Under the pieces are notes generated by a model. It did no database searches, had not been told where the DNA came from, and saw only the letters and a program-made list of their open reading frames with translations. 64,000 bases of DNA from Saksenaea vasiformis B4078 (Eukaryota; Mucoromycota; Mucoromycetes; Mucorales; Saksenaeaceae). Positions 12,891-22,638 of the stretch are shown in pieces; positions within the stretch are counted from its first letter, which is position 1, and each line of letters begins with the position of its first letter. The position numbers were made by a program, and so were the translations under genes. The DNA lies in assembly GCA_000697055.1 (NCBI GenBank), contig JNDT01001807.1:1-64000 (forward strand), written 5' to 3'.

Positions 12891-14165
12891 GTTTGCCATT
12901 AACCACGATTTTGTGTTGTTAACATAGTAATGTTAGGTGCGCGGTAAATCCTCCAGCAAACAAATCGTCATGAAGTAAAGTTTGTTTATTACCGTTGTCC
13001 TTCGTGCGTACGTATATGAAATACATCCACTTAGAAATCGATCAAGCAGACAACTAGTAAACTTTTTCTTGTGTGACCCAATCAAACTAAAATTTCCCAA
13101 CATTTTGGCTATATAACTTGTAGTGTTAATCAACAGAATATTTTCTCTATTGGAAGACTTGTGGAATATATGGATGTTTGCTAATTACACGATAGACATA
13201 GACGCCACGTGAAGTGCAGTTGATACCGAACGAATGAGGACTCTGTTGACTCATTAGGCCAGGCTAAACTATGTGTCGATCTCGTTTTGAATAGTCTGCT
13301 CCTCTTGTTCCTAAATTTGCAGTTGTAAACAGGAATCTCATTACGGGATTTCGTATATTGTAAAACCAGGATAATGATCCTGTTTACTACTTGTCATGAA
13401 ATGAACCTTGATTCATTAACAGACCTTACACCCTCTCTTACGTACTTTGCCTCTTTCTTTTTTTCTATTTTGTCATTTTCGTTGCCCTCTCCTCTCCGTT
13501 TTATATCCTTATTTCTTCGTTTTTATAACTCTTCTTCTTGATGATTTGTTTATCTTCTTGGTAGTAATACTGATTGTACGTGTTCATCTTTGTTGACATC
13601 CGCTCTTCGTGATGGTGCTGCCCTTATTGACGGTTCTGTTTATCTTGGCAGCTTTTCTTTCGACAAATTTATCCGTTTTGATAATCTTGTTCTACTTGAT
13701 CGCCCTAGCCTTTATATGAAAGTTTCTTTTACGGGTTTGCTCTCTTGATGGTTTCCTTTGGACGCTTGATGGCTATTCCCTTGGTGACCGTTTTTGCTTT
13801 CCTTGATGCTTTCCCTGTAGGTGCTGTCTCATTTCTCTTGCTTTGATCGTTTGTCGATAACGGCGGTCTTAGAAAAACACACGTTCGGGAGGCAGTGCAG
13901 TGCTAATCAATGGAAGCGAACCAAACACGCTGACTTAATAGGATGTTTGAGGTATAAAATCACCGAGTGATCCTGGAGAAGCAGCTTGTAAATTTGCTCT
14001 ATGCGTTTGTCTCTGTCTTGTGTCTTGGTGAGATATCCTAGACACTGGTGCTCTTGGTATGAAAGATGGAACGGCAGGTGGTATAGTTGGGGGAGCACTG
14101 ACACGTATGTTTCGGACTTCGTCTGCTTCTCGTCGTTGATATTGTGTGTTGCTAAGGGTATTCAG
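12891..14165. other. Spacer with a T-rich tract and a short open fragment
   Basis: No supported gene. 13430-13560 is T/C-rich. From 13571 to 13745 one + frame stays open for 58 codons and reads like protein (DGAALIDGSVYLG, DNLVLLDRPSLYMK), but it has stops on both sides. It may be a remnant of a decayed gene; I do not recognise the family. Confidence 0.4.
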
Positions 14166-17100
14166 TCAAGTATCTCTCTCAGACCACGTGGTAAAATAGG
14201 AACGTAGGATTTCTGGATATTTGTAAAAGATATTCACGCCGTCAGCGCGCTCGTTCCACTGAATCGCAAACTGGGTCCACTTTGCAGACGATCTGTGGCT
14301 GGGATTCGCGTTCCGTATACAGATATCGTTGAACAGTCTTCGTTCCTCTTTTGTGTGTATCGGAAGGATTGCATATTTCGTCTGCTGTCGATGTTGCAGG
14401 TATCTGATGGTTGACGATAATATGGTATCTATGGTGCAGCCAGCTTCCATGTGGTATCGGGTTGATATTGAACACTTCTGATGATCGCTGCGAAAGCTTT
14501 ATATTTGTCCACCCCTGCCAATGCATCGGTATACTTCCATCAAATTGTAGGTATAGCATCTGTATGGCATTTTTCAGCCAGATATCATAATGGCTTCGGT
14601 ATTGCTTGCCAGCTCTGTTTAACGTACCAACCTATGACATATAGCAAACGTTGCGCACGTGTAAGAGGGGAAAAGGTTCCATCAATTATATTAGTACTTA
14701 CTGAGAGGTTGTGTCTAGTACGGTATTCAGTGACTAAAGAACAGGCAAAACGTGGACTTGCATTAAACGCTCCAAATATACTGATAATGTTTTGATGAAC
14801 GCCGCCTTCCAGGGAACCGGTGCCACGCGAACATTGGTATATCGTCAGCCCATGCTGATCTTGTCTATGTCGATGGTATATTGCCATCTCTGGCAAATCT
14901 GCTAGAAGTCCTGCTTTTACCAGTTTCAGGAAACTTGCGGCATCATTCCAGGCTTGGGTATTAAATAACGGTTGATTTGTTGTGGCGCATTTCAATGGTC
15001 CATACTTAATAAACAATTGGTATATCAAGGGTAATGACTCTTCTTCAGGAGGAACAACTCGTCTGATTCGCGCCAACACCCATGAATTACGCGTTTTGAA
15101 CGCGTAGCCGAATGTCTCCCCTCTTTCCTCCAATATTCTCGAGACATTTCGCACATTATCCTCGTCCATGCGCATAACAGTGTCTACTAGTGCTCGCTGG
15201 AATTCAAGTCGCAGACCATGTCTTTTCGGTAAGGTAATTCTCTTGAGCGCGTACCAGAAGTCTTGAATAACCCTTGATCGGGTATAATGCTGGGTATCTT
15301 CATTTGCGTCATAGGAATACATTGCTATCGGATCTAGTAGCTTCTTTCCTGTTTCCCACGAGGTATGATCAGCTGCTGGTGTATCGACAGCATGTTGGGG
15401 TATTTCGGTGCTTTCATTTTCGTTTTCTGGGTCCCAGACACTGTTTCATTCGGTGTCCAAATCATGAGCATCCCAGTGCTGAGCCGACTGTTCAAGATCC
15501 TCTTTCCCACATGATTCATATGTGGATGACGCGTTGGTCGCGACGTCAGTGTTTCGGGTATATAGATTGCTAGCCTTTACGACCAGCATAAAAGGCGTTT
15601 GACCTAGCGACCCAATACTGCATTCTTTCAAAGGAAGGTATGCACCAGGTATAAGGACATCTGAAATAGAGACCAAGACTTGATTCTGGGCGAGGCTGGA
15701 GGGGCTATCATTCATGTGTATGTGTATGAGTTTCAATATGAACAATTGAATATATATATAGCAACGTGGCCTTACCTCTCTTGATCGCTTATAATATTCA
15801 CCCACTATAGTCACCGCTCGCCCAGGTGTGGCAGCGGCGATGGGCATTCCAGAATCTGAAAGATCAGCTAACTTCTCGTAAACTTTCAGGCTGAACCAGG
15901 CATCCGTGGCCGCGTACTTTTTTTGCTCATCCGTAAGGATTCCATCCCACCGGTCAATTCGAACAGAGGAAGGCTTTTCCAGACGGTGTCACAAAAGTAG
16001 GGCACACATGCCTGCCAAGCCTATAAGGCCATCTTGAGAAGCCTTTGTCTTTGCAAAGTCTGCCAAGTTCTACGCCGCCATTGCACTGTAAACCGTCATG
16101 ATCTCTTTGTAGACGGCTGAAGTCTCCTCCGATACTCCTACCGGCTTTCTGCCCTCTGGTATCAGTTAACAATGCTTCCAAGGCATTGAGCAATCTGTGT
16201 CGAAGGTTGCCCAGCTATATTAACAGCACCTGTTTCTTCCAAGCTACTTGTAAAAGAGAGACAGGCTCTGCATGGCGCGGATTGGAAGGATGAATCGTCC
16301 ATTGTGCGTCTAATCCTACGGTCATGGGATGATCTAAGGCATCAACTAATATAGCTGACACAGACGTGTCTATATCTTCTGGCAGGGAGATGACGACCAC
16401 TCGGACTTCATGCGGGAGCTCAAAAGGCGGGAGGTGCTTGTATTTGTCCAAATCGATTGGAGAGATACCCTGCTTTAGGGACGGGAACCATCGCTCGATG
16501 AAAGCTTTGTCTGAATTCACTTTGTTGGTGTACAGCAACTCTGGCATCGGATGGCCAAAAAGACGAGGTGAATTTTACTATACTGTTCATTGCACCGGTA
16601 ATATGCTGCATTGACGTTGTAGGAACGAACGCTTGGAAGCGGATCTCTTCAAATTCATTTTGTATAGTTAACATTCCTTCGAAGATCCTGACGCCTTCAA
16701 TGCGCGCGATATGTTTTGTGACCTGTGAAGAGGCGATATCAAGGTTTATGTGAATTGTATGTTGCATGGATATTCTAGATAGATACCTTGTGGCTATGAT
16801 CAACCTTGCGAATGGTCGCAGGCAGGCTACTCGTATGTTGATCGTAGTCCTCGAGTCTCGAATGTACAAATGAGTTATACATTTTCGTAAGATATCCTTC
16901 GGACGGGATGAAACCGCAGTACTCTTCATCAAAGGCAGGGAAGGTTTTATACTGCTCTGCTTGACGTCTTAAATATTGAAACATGGAACCCGCTCTTCTC
17001 CCTTGGTCCCGATGATACTTTCTAGAAGAAAGGTACTGCAGCTCTATCCGGTCATGGCATTTCGTGTGCTGCTCCCACAACATCCGTACAAACGCGTTTG

Positions 17101-18066
17101 GGCCCATGCATGCGCTAAAACAGCTGCGCATCATATCCATCATTCTTCTGGAAACATCACTACGGTGAGAAAGAATGGCTGGAAATTCTAGTGAAAGCAA
17201 TGGTGGAAGCGTATCCAGTAATTGCTTGTCATGGTCCAGTATTGTTCTTCTACAAGTGTCACAGATGCATCTTGTGGTATTTGAATAAGTTTAGCAAAAG
17301 GGAAACGGATAAAAATCCTTCGAGACTGTTGGATATCTTTATTTCATTCAATTTCTCTGCCTATTTATATTTGTTCAGTCTTTTCGGAATTCAGATTTAA
17401 GTGAACGTTCTTCTCGGTGATAGGTGTTCATGATGGTAATTACTGCGGTGGCAGTGCCACCTTGTTAATGACCTCGGCGATGTCTATGATTTAGAGATGA
17501 GGCATAATCGGTGTTCCAATATAGAGAAGCTCACTGTAAATGGAAACACGTTAATCCCGATCTTCCTGTTATGGAACACATTTCAATAGGATGAATACTA
17601 CGACCGTCTACATATACCACACATCTGTAAGACATTAGATAGAAGTTGTCTTCAATATCTAAGATTCGTTGAGCGCACGGACTTGATGGCCATCCGTGTG
17701 TTTGCAGATTTCCCTTGCAGCCAACCCTTGGACACTTCAACTGGTCGACCAGCAGATGTACTAGCCAGATGAATATCCGCGGCTTGCACAGTTCAGTTGG
17801 ATCTAGATCATATCGACTTTTTAGACTGAAGAACGCATTAGGCTTCATAATCCAGAACGAGCTATTTTAATAACAGGCGGGCAGTTTTTTTTGGATCTTC
17901 TCATTTCGGCTGTCATTTTCTGTTGCAGGTGCTGAAAGTATGGCTCAAAGGTGTCTGGACATGGCTCTTCTTCGTCAGAGACATCATCCATGAGATTTGC
18001 GTCAATGGATGCATGTATCTCTTCACTCTCTAAAAGGCTAGTTGATCGATTCTCCGAAGTGTTCAT
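14166..18066 (-). pseudogene. Decayed DUF6729 plus 3'-5' exonuclease (DnaQ-like) gene
   Basis: Read on the minus strand from ATG 18066, conserved blocks appear in the expected order. They are an acidic N-terminus, FWIMKPNAFFSL and CPRVGCKGNLQTHGW (DUF6729-type zinc region, 17531-17860), EFPAILSHRSDVSRR (17190), and YTNKVNSDKAFIERW (16510). Then come exonuclease motif I GLDAQW (16300), motif II KAGRSIGGDFSRL, motif III TDEQKKYAATDAW (15900), and a C-terminal RGTGSLEGGVHQNI...RHNLS and FAIQWNERADG block. The frame is broken repeatedly. TAG at 16215-16217, TGA at 15989-15991, TGA at 15446-15448 and TGA at 14166-14168 interrupt conserved text. Frame changes fall near 17860, 16570, 16040 and 14280, and the junction between 17610 and 17270 cannot be spliced cleanly. 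Motif I has Gln where Glu is expected. A heavily spliced live gene is less likely, because conserved text continues in the same frame straight through the stops. Confidence 0.75.
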
Positions 18067-18390
18067 AGTACAGGAAGGTTAAAGAGAAAGGGAAACGCAT
18101 TTCAACTTCAATGTTAAAGGCACATGTAATTTAGGGTCAGATCAGCTCCGATGAGAGACAACTCCGAAGATTAACTGAGCAATGGCTCGCCTGCGGTGTC
18201 TGTGGTATTCTGCGCCAATAAAAACGACGAGTTAATCTTCGGAGCCAGAAATCAGCGAATGAATACCTCCAGTTAATCTTAGGAATTTGGTAGCAGCAAA
18301 AAAAATTGTTGAGGTACCGCTGAGTTTGCTGTAGATTCTGCCGTCCGCAGTAGGCCTCTGTGCAAGCAACATTCTTCTCACAAACTTGTT
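18067..18390. promoter_or_regulatory. Divergent promoter with inverted repeat GTTAATCTTCGGAG
   Basis: This 324-base spacer separates the start of the decayed exonuclease gene (-) from the nuclease-like gene (+). GTTAATCTTCGGAG occurs at 18231-18244 and, as an exact 14-base reverse complement, at 18162-18175. A third, imperfect direct copy (GTTAATCTTAGGA) is at 18272-18284. Repeated, oppositely oriented copies between divergent starts suggest a shared binding site for a regulator, or a hairpin/terminal repeat of a small element. Which of these applies is inference. Confidence 0.5.
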
Positions 18391-20483
18391 ATGACAACGA
18401 AATCACTTATTCTTCCAGGTACGTAAGCTTCGCTCTCTAAGATGTTTTGCTAATTGTGAAAGATTTTTGGGAATCACTTGGCGATTTCGACATAACAAGT
18501 TACGACACAGCATATACATTGAGATATCCATCCTCCACCAAGTCAAGAGCTCACGATGCCCTCGCAAAAGATATATCTCAATTGAAAATGAAGTACAAAC
18601 GCGACAATAATTGGAGAAGAAAGTTGAAAATTGCAAAAACGAGTCTCAAGGTAACTTCCAAGTGTCTGTTTCTCAAAGTGGTATCTAAACCCCGACCTAC
18701 AAGGAGTGTCATAGTGATAGCACAAATATTTCCTTTTGGAATAATTTCCAGAAACGCGCCTCAGCCATCGCTGTGAAACAGCAACTGCAAAGAGCCGATA
18801 AGCAAGTTGCCTTGGATAGCTACGTCACTACTGCCATCGAGAGAGAGACGCAAGAGCTGCAGCGTGAATTGTAGGTGGATTTGGAGTTAATATACTGCCT
18901 CGTACCTGACGATATTTACAAGGAAACGGAGACTTTCGCAGCTTAGTAATGAGAGCGATGATGGATCGGAGACCTCTGAAAGTAGCAGTGAATATCAAAA
19001 AAAGCAAAAAATCCGGTATCGTCACGTTGGTGAGACTTCCAGATCGCAGCAAGCACTTGAGTATGATCATGCACGAGTATGCGCATTGATTTACTAATGA
19101 TCGATAGCTTCTAACTGACTTAATAATATTTAGTGGATTTTTGAAGACTTCATCGATATGAGTGGTGAGCTAATGGATTATCGTGCGGCATCAATGCGGC
19201 TAGACGTCCGTAAGGATGGGAGGTTGTCGGATATCAGAGTGCTGTAAGATTTGTACAATCCATTGTTACCGATATGTAACGGACTCTCGTATAGATCTCT
19301 GAACTTTATTTTTCTGTTCACACCTAACTATGGCGACTCTGTTACGAGAGCTTTTCTCTCTAGAAAGCATCACGGGTGTATATATGACGGCATGGCAGAA
19401 AAACGTCCACGTCTCTCAGCAAAGGCACATGAATGGGCGTTGGAACTGAAGCAGGTGGTATGGCTGATAAATTTAGGATATACGGATAACTGAATTGATA
19501 TTTGCTATTGTAGGTGGAAGCGAACGGCTTCGGTGACGCTAAAAGTCTTAAGCAAAATACCTGTAGATATATGCAGACAGCTATTACGGATGGGGATGAC
19601 AATTTGCTCATATTTGCTGATATTATGCACCGTTTGTATGTCCGATAATTAGGTTTCCGTGTATTTTGTTCTAAAAGATACGTGAAATCAGGGTGCCAAG
19701 GCTGAAAAAGAGATACAGTGGAGGTGTAGAAGACACCTTCATCAAGGATCGCTTCTCCGACTTCGTTGATGTGATTTTCGGCGAGGATGATACCTTAAAT
19801 CACAACTGGTGAGAATATAGAATCCTCCGAATTATCCGCAAATGTAATACTTATTAATTCCATAGGGCCAACAAGAATTTCCCGACCAAAACAGAATCGG
19901 ATGTCAGTCCCAAAGCAGACTACACGGTGCATGTGACCCCCCGTCAGCGAGACATAAGTATACTGACGATGGAGGCGAAACCTCCAGGCAACGAAAATAG
20001 ACGGAAAAACGGCGAAGGCGACCTAGTTAAGGTTGGAAAGGAGCTAAAGGCGATGGTGGACTCGCTGGTCGCCCTCAGTGTCAAAAACCCCACAGTTATG
20101 GGTGTGCTTGTGGAAGGTAGTAGGAAAAGATATCTGGCATTACTAGATCTCATTTTCATGATCCAAGGGTTCAAATGCACGCTGTACAAGATGGACCTTC
20201 AATTCGAAGCTATTTACAGGATGATTGAGATTGGATCATTCCGCTTTATCGACAGCATTAGCGAGTTGGAAAGCTTGCCAGCAATCGTTGAATTCATGTT
20301 GCTGTCAAAGGTAAGCAAGTACAGGATTGTAACAAGAAAGTGCTAAAGAACAAACAGAAAGTGATAATGCCCACTGTATCTGAGATCGAGAGAAGATATG
20401 TTTTGAAGTCCAGAGGCATAAAGAAGGGAAATGGATTAACCAATTATGTTCGACCATCATGTAAAACACCCAAAAGATTGTAA
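18391..20483 (+). CDS. PD-(D/E)XK nuclease-like protein of unknown family
   Basis: Ten exons: 18391-18418, 18463-18650, 18752-18870, 18923-19076, 19134-19243, 19295-19454, 19514-19635, 19692-19808, 19866-20310, 20358-20483. They join in frame to 522 residues, and every intron is GT-AG and 44-101 bases. The N-terminal third is charged and partly coiled. The C-terminal half contains FIKDRFSDFVDVIFG and then KADYTVHV with Asp351, followed by ISILTMEAK with Glu369 and Lys371. This Asp-x(n)-Glu-x-Lys spacing is the active-site signature of PD-(D/E)XK restriction-like nucleases. A Gly/Lys-rich GEGDLVKVGKEL helix follows. The product could be a nuclease, or a derived non-catalytic fold. I know no function for it; it looks like a lineage-specific, probably multicopy family. 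It is divergent from the decayed exonuclease gene, so the two may have been coupled. Confidence 0.7.
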
Positions 20484-21549
20484 AGATAGCGTTCATCAAT
20501 AACGAGAATACTAGTTCTCTCGTAATAACAACTATAGAAGCACAGTGATACGTATAATTCTATCTTCTATCTACGCATAACTTCCAAAAATCAACCACTC
20601 CGCTCCAGGCAGACCAACAATGCGTAGAGTGAAGGCTCCTTCCCACTCCCAGCACTCGGACATGTCCATAGTGCCGGAAATTTCTCACCGGTACTAACAC
20701 ACATGGTGTTAGGTATAACTACCTTTGTAGAGAGGTGCAGGGTATATAATAGGATCCCTCATGCGGTAAGGAATTATACTGAGCTTCAAGTTGCATTACG
20801 TAAACTGAAAATTAGAACGTCACATATTTACAGCATGATCGCAACAGCCAATCACTGTTCATTACAGAAACAGATCTGTTAGGAGTCATACCTAATCCGA
20901 CCCGCACTTTCTGGAGCCATACCTTACACAGAAACTACCCAGAAATGTATGCGGGCACTAAAAAGTCCCATTTCTAAAAGGAATACTTCAAAGCGTAAAG
21001 TTCACCTGGATGTATTATATTTTGCTTTTTTCCAGGTTCAACCCCCACCCCCCCCGCCACAAGAGTTTTAACACCGTGTCGTTCGACGGAAGTAGCAAGG
21101 TTATGCAAGAACAGCTATTCCCGTGGTCGCTTCCCTTTCCTTGTACCTAAAATCCACTTCTGCTTAAACTTGTGCTATCCTAATTTCTGTAGTCCAATAC
21201 CACATACTTTCTCTTGTATTATTCCATCTACTACATGTTCCCCTCTCGAGCAAATATGTCCAACTAGGACACTGTGCTAAAGGAGACATAAATAAAAACA
21301 ACGTATTTTATTTTTTTACAGGCTGTTTCTATTTTTCTCACTGGGAAAATGTTTCTCCCCGCGACAGGAATATATTTTGGATCCGAAATAACCGTGGTTC
21401 TGAAGTTAGAATCTTGCCGCACATCTTTCCCCTACTGGGGATGGGCAGTTAAGGAGCTTCCAACCTGTCTCTTTGTTAGGTACGGGTTTCGCGTCCGGCA
21501 GTTACAGCGGGCAAACGCTTTCGGGCGTTTATAGGTAAAAAGGCTACAT
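20484..21549. other. Intergenic region with a C-rich run
   Basis: No gene supported. A cytosine-rich stretch near 21042-21058 (CCCCCACCCCCCCC type) could form a G-quadruplex on the minus strand. The right part leads into the promoter of the ATP synthase gene. Confidence 0.4.
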
Positions 21550-21573
21550 GATTGGTTGGTTTTATTGACGTCA
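21550..21573 (+). promoter_or_regulatory. CCAAT box (inverted) and CRE-like palindrome upstream of subunit f
   Basis: ATTGG (CCAAT on the other strand) at 21551-21555 and the palindrome TGACGTCA at 21566-21573 lie about 95-120 bases before the ATP synthase subunit start. In fungi CCAAT is bound by the Hap2/3/5 complex, which activates respiratory genes, and TGACGTCA is bound by ATF/CREB-type bZIP factors. Placement and spacing fit a real promoter; binding itself is not shown. Confidence 0.5.
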
Positions 21574-21667
21574 TTTTGGATGTGCTGGGGTGCCTCCAGC
21601 GAATCCCGGCGCACGCGAATTAAGAATTTTTTTGTTGGGCTTTTTTCTCTCTCACCTCTTCAGAATC

Positions 21668-22108
21668 ATGAACGCCATTGCCCGTCGCGCCTACAGCACC
21701 AAGAGCCTCATCCCTCCTAACTTGGCTGCCTCCACCAAATTGTCGGGCTCCGCCAAGGACGCTCAGATTGGCCAGTTGGTCAACTTCTACAAGGTATACT
21801 CATGGATAACGAACAAGATCTGCGTGGAATGCTTAATCGTGATTTTTTTTTTTTAGAAATTGCCCAAGGGTACTGTTGAGGCTGCCAAGCCCTCTGGCTT
21901 GTTCGGTCGCTACAAGGCCCGCTACATTGACGGCGAGAATGCCTCCTTCACCCCCATGTTGCACGCCTTGTTCGGTATCTTCGTCATTGGCTACAGCATT
22001 GACTACCACTTCCACTTGAGTAGGTGTCAGCTAATGTTTTGGTTGCGCCCATACTAAGCAAATTTGCTTTTTTTTTTAGAGCACCACAAGAACGTCGAAC
22101 ACCATTAG
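21668..22108 (+). CDS. ATP17: Mitochondrial ATP synthase subunit f
   Basis: Three exons: 21668-21793, 21857-22019, 22080-22108, encoding 105 residues. The N-terminus MNAIARRAYSTKS is a mitochondrial presequence. The mature part has LVNFYKKLPKG, then FGRYKARYIDGENAS, a single membrane helix (LLHALFGIFVIGYSIDY type, about 77-93) and the conserved basic end HFHLKHHKNVEHH. This is subunit f of the membrane F0 part of ATP synthase in the inner mitochondrial membrane; it supports the peripheral stalk and dimer formation. Length and ending are typical. The coding part is distinctly C-rich at third positions compared with neighbours, as expected of a highly expressed gene. Confidence 0.93.
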
Positions 22109-22638
22109 ATACTTGAAGAAAACAGCTATATCTAAAAAGAAAATGCGTTGACACGCCTTTGTTTTAACGTTCTTTTCTGTTGAGCATCATTTTGTGAGGA
22201 GGGTTTGTTATACATTGTGATTTATGCGAAACAGACTGAGTTGGAGATTCTTCTAAGTTTGTAAGTTGGGAGAAGGGTGTAAAACGTGCTATCAAACGAA
22301 CAAGACGCGTTCATATGCTGTGAGTGACTCGCACTTGTTGTCTCAGGATAGTCGTGTTGAATGGCGGTAAATATGACGGGTCTAAACATTGCTCAGGTGG
22401 GAAACGAGAGAACAATGGTGGTTTGTTGCACGAGTATTGGCAAATGCAGCATGTAGTACGTAACTGTAGTTTATGACATTTGAGCTGTGAATAATGGGCT
22501 TGATCATTGAGAGGTTCATCGCGACTGCACAGCAGTAATATAGCGGTATTTACGTCCAAGAAAGATTGTGTTTACGGTGACATACGTCTAAATTGTACAC
22601 GCTTGTAATCGTTATCCGTCGGATTTTTCGAGTTCCTT
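22109..22638. other. Convergent spacer, no gene seen
   Basis: This stretch lies between the stop codons of the ATP synthase subunit (+) and the RTC4-domain gene (-). It should contain both 3' UTRs. I see no other feature. Confidence 0.5.

Noticed and set aside
14166..18066. A live, heavily spliced version of the exonuclease gene
   Set aside because: Conserved text continues in the same frame directly across the stops at 16215 and 15446, which introns would not explain.
14166..18066. Repeat-induced point mutation as the cause of decay
   Set aside because: The stops fit C-to-T changes, but the region is not broadly AT-enriched, and frameshifts are as common; ordinary decay, perhaps with CpG methylation, is enough.
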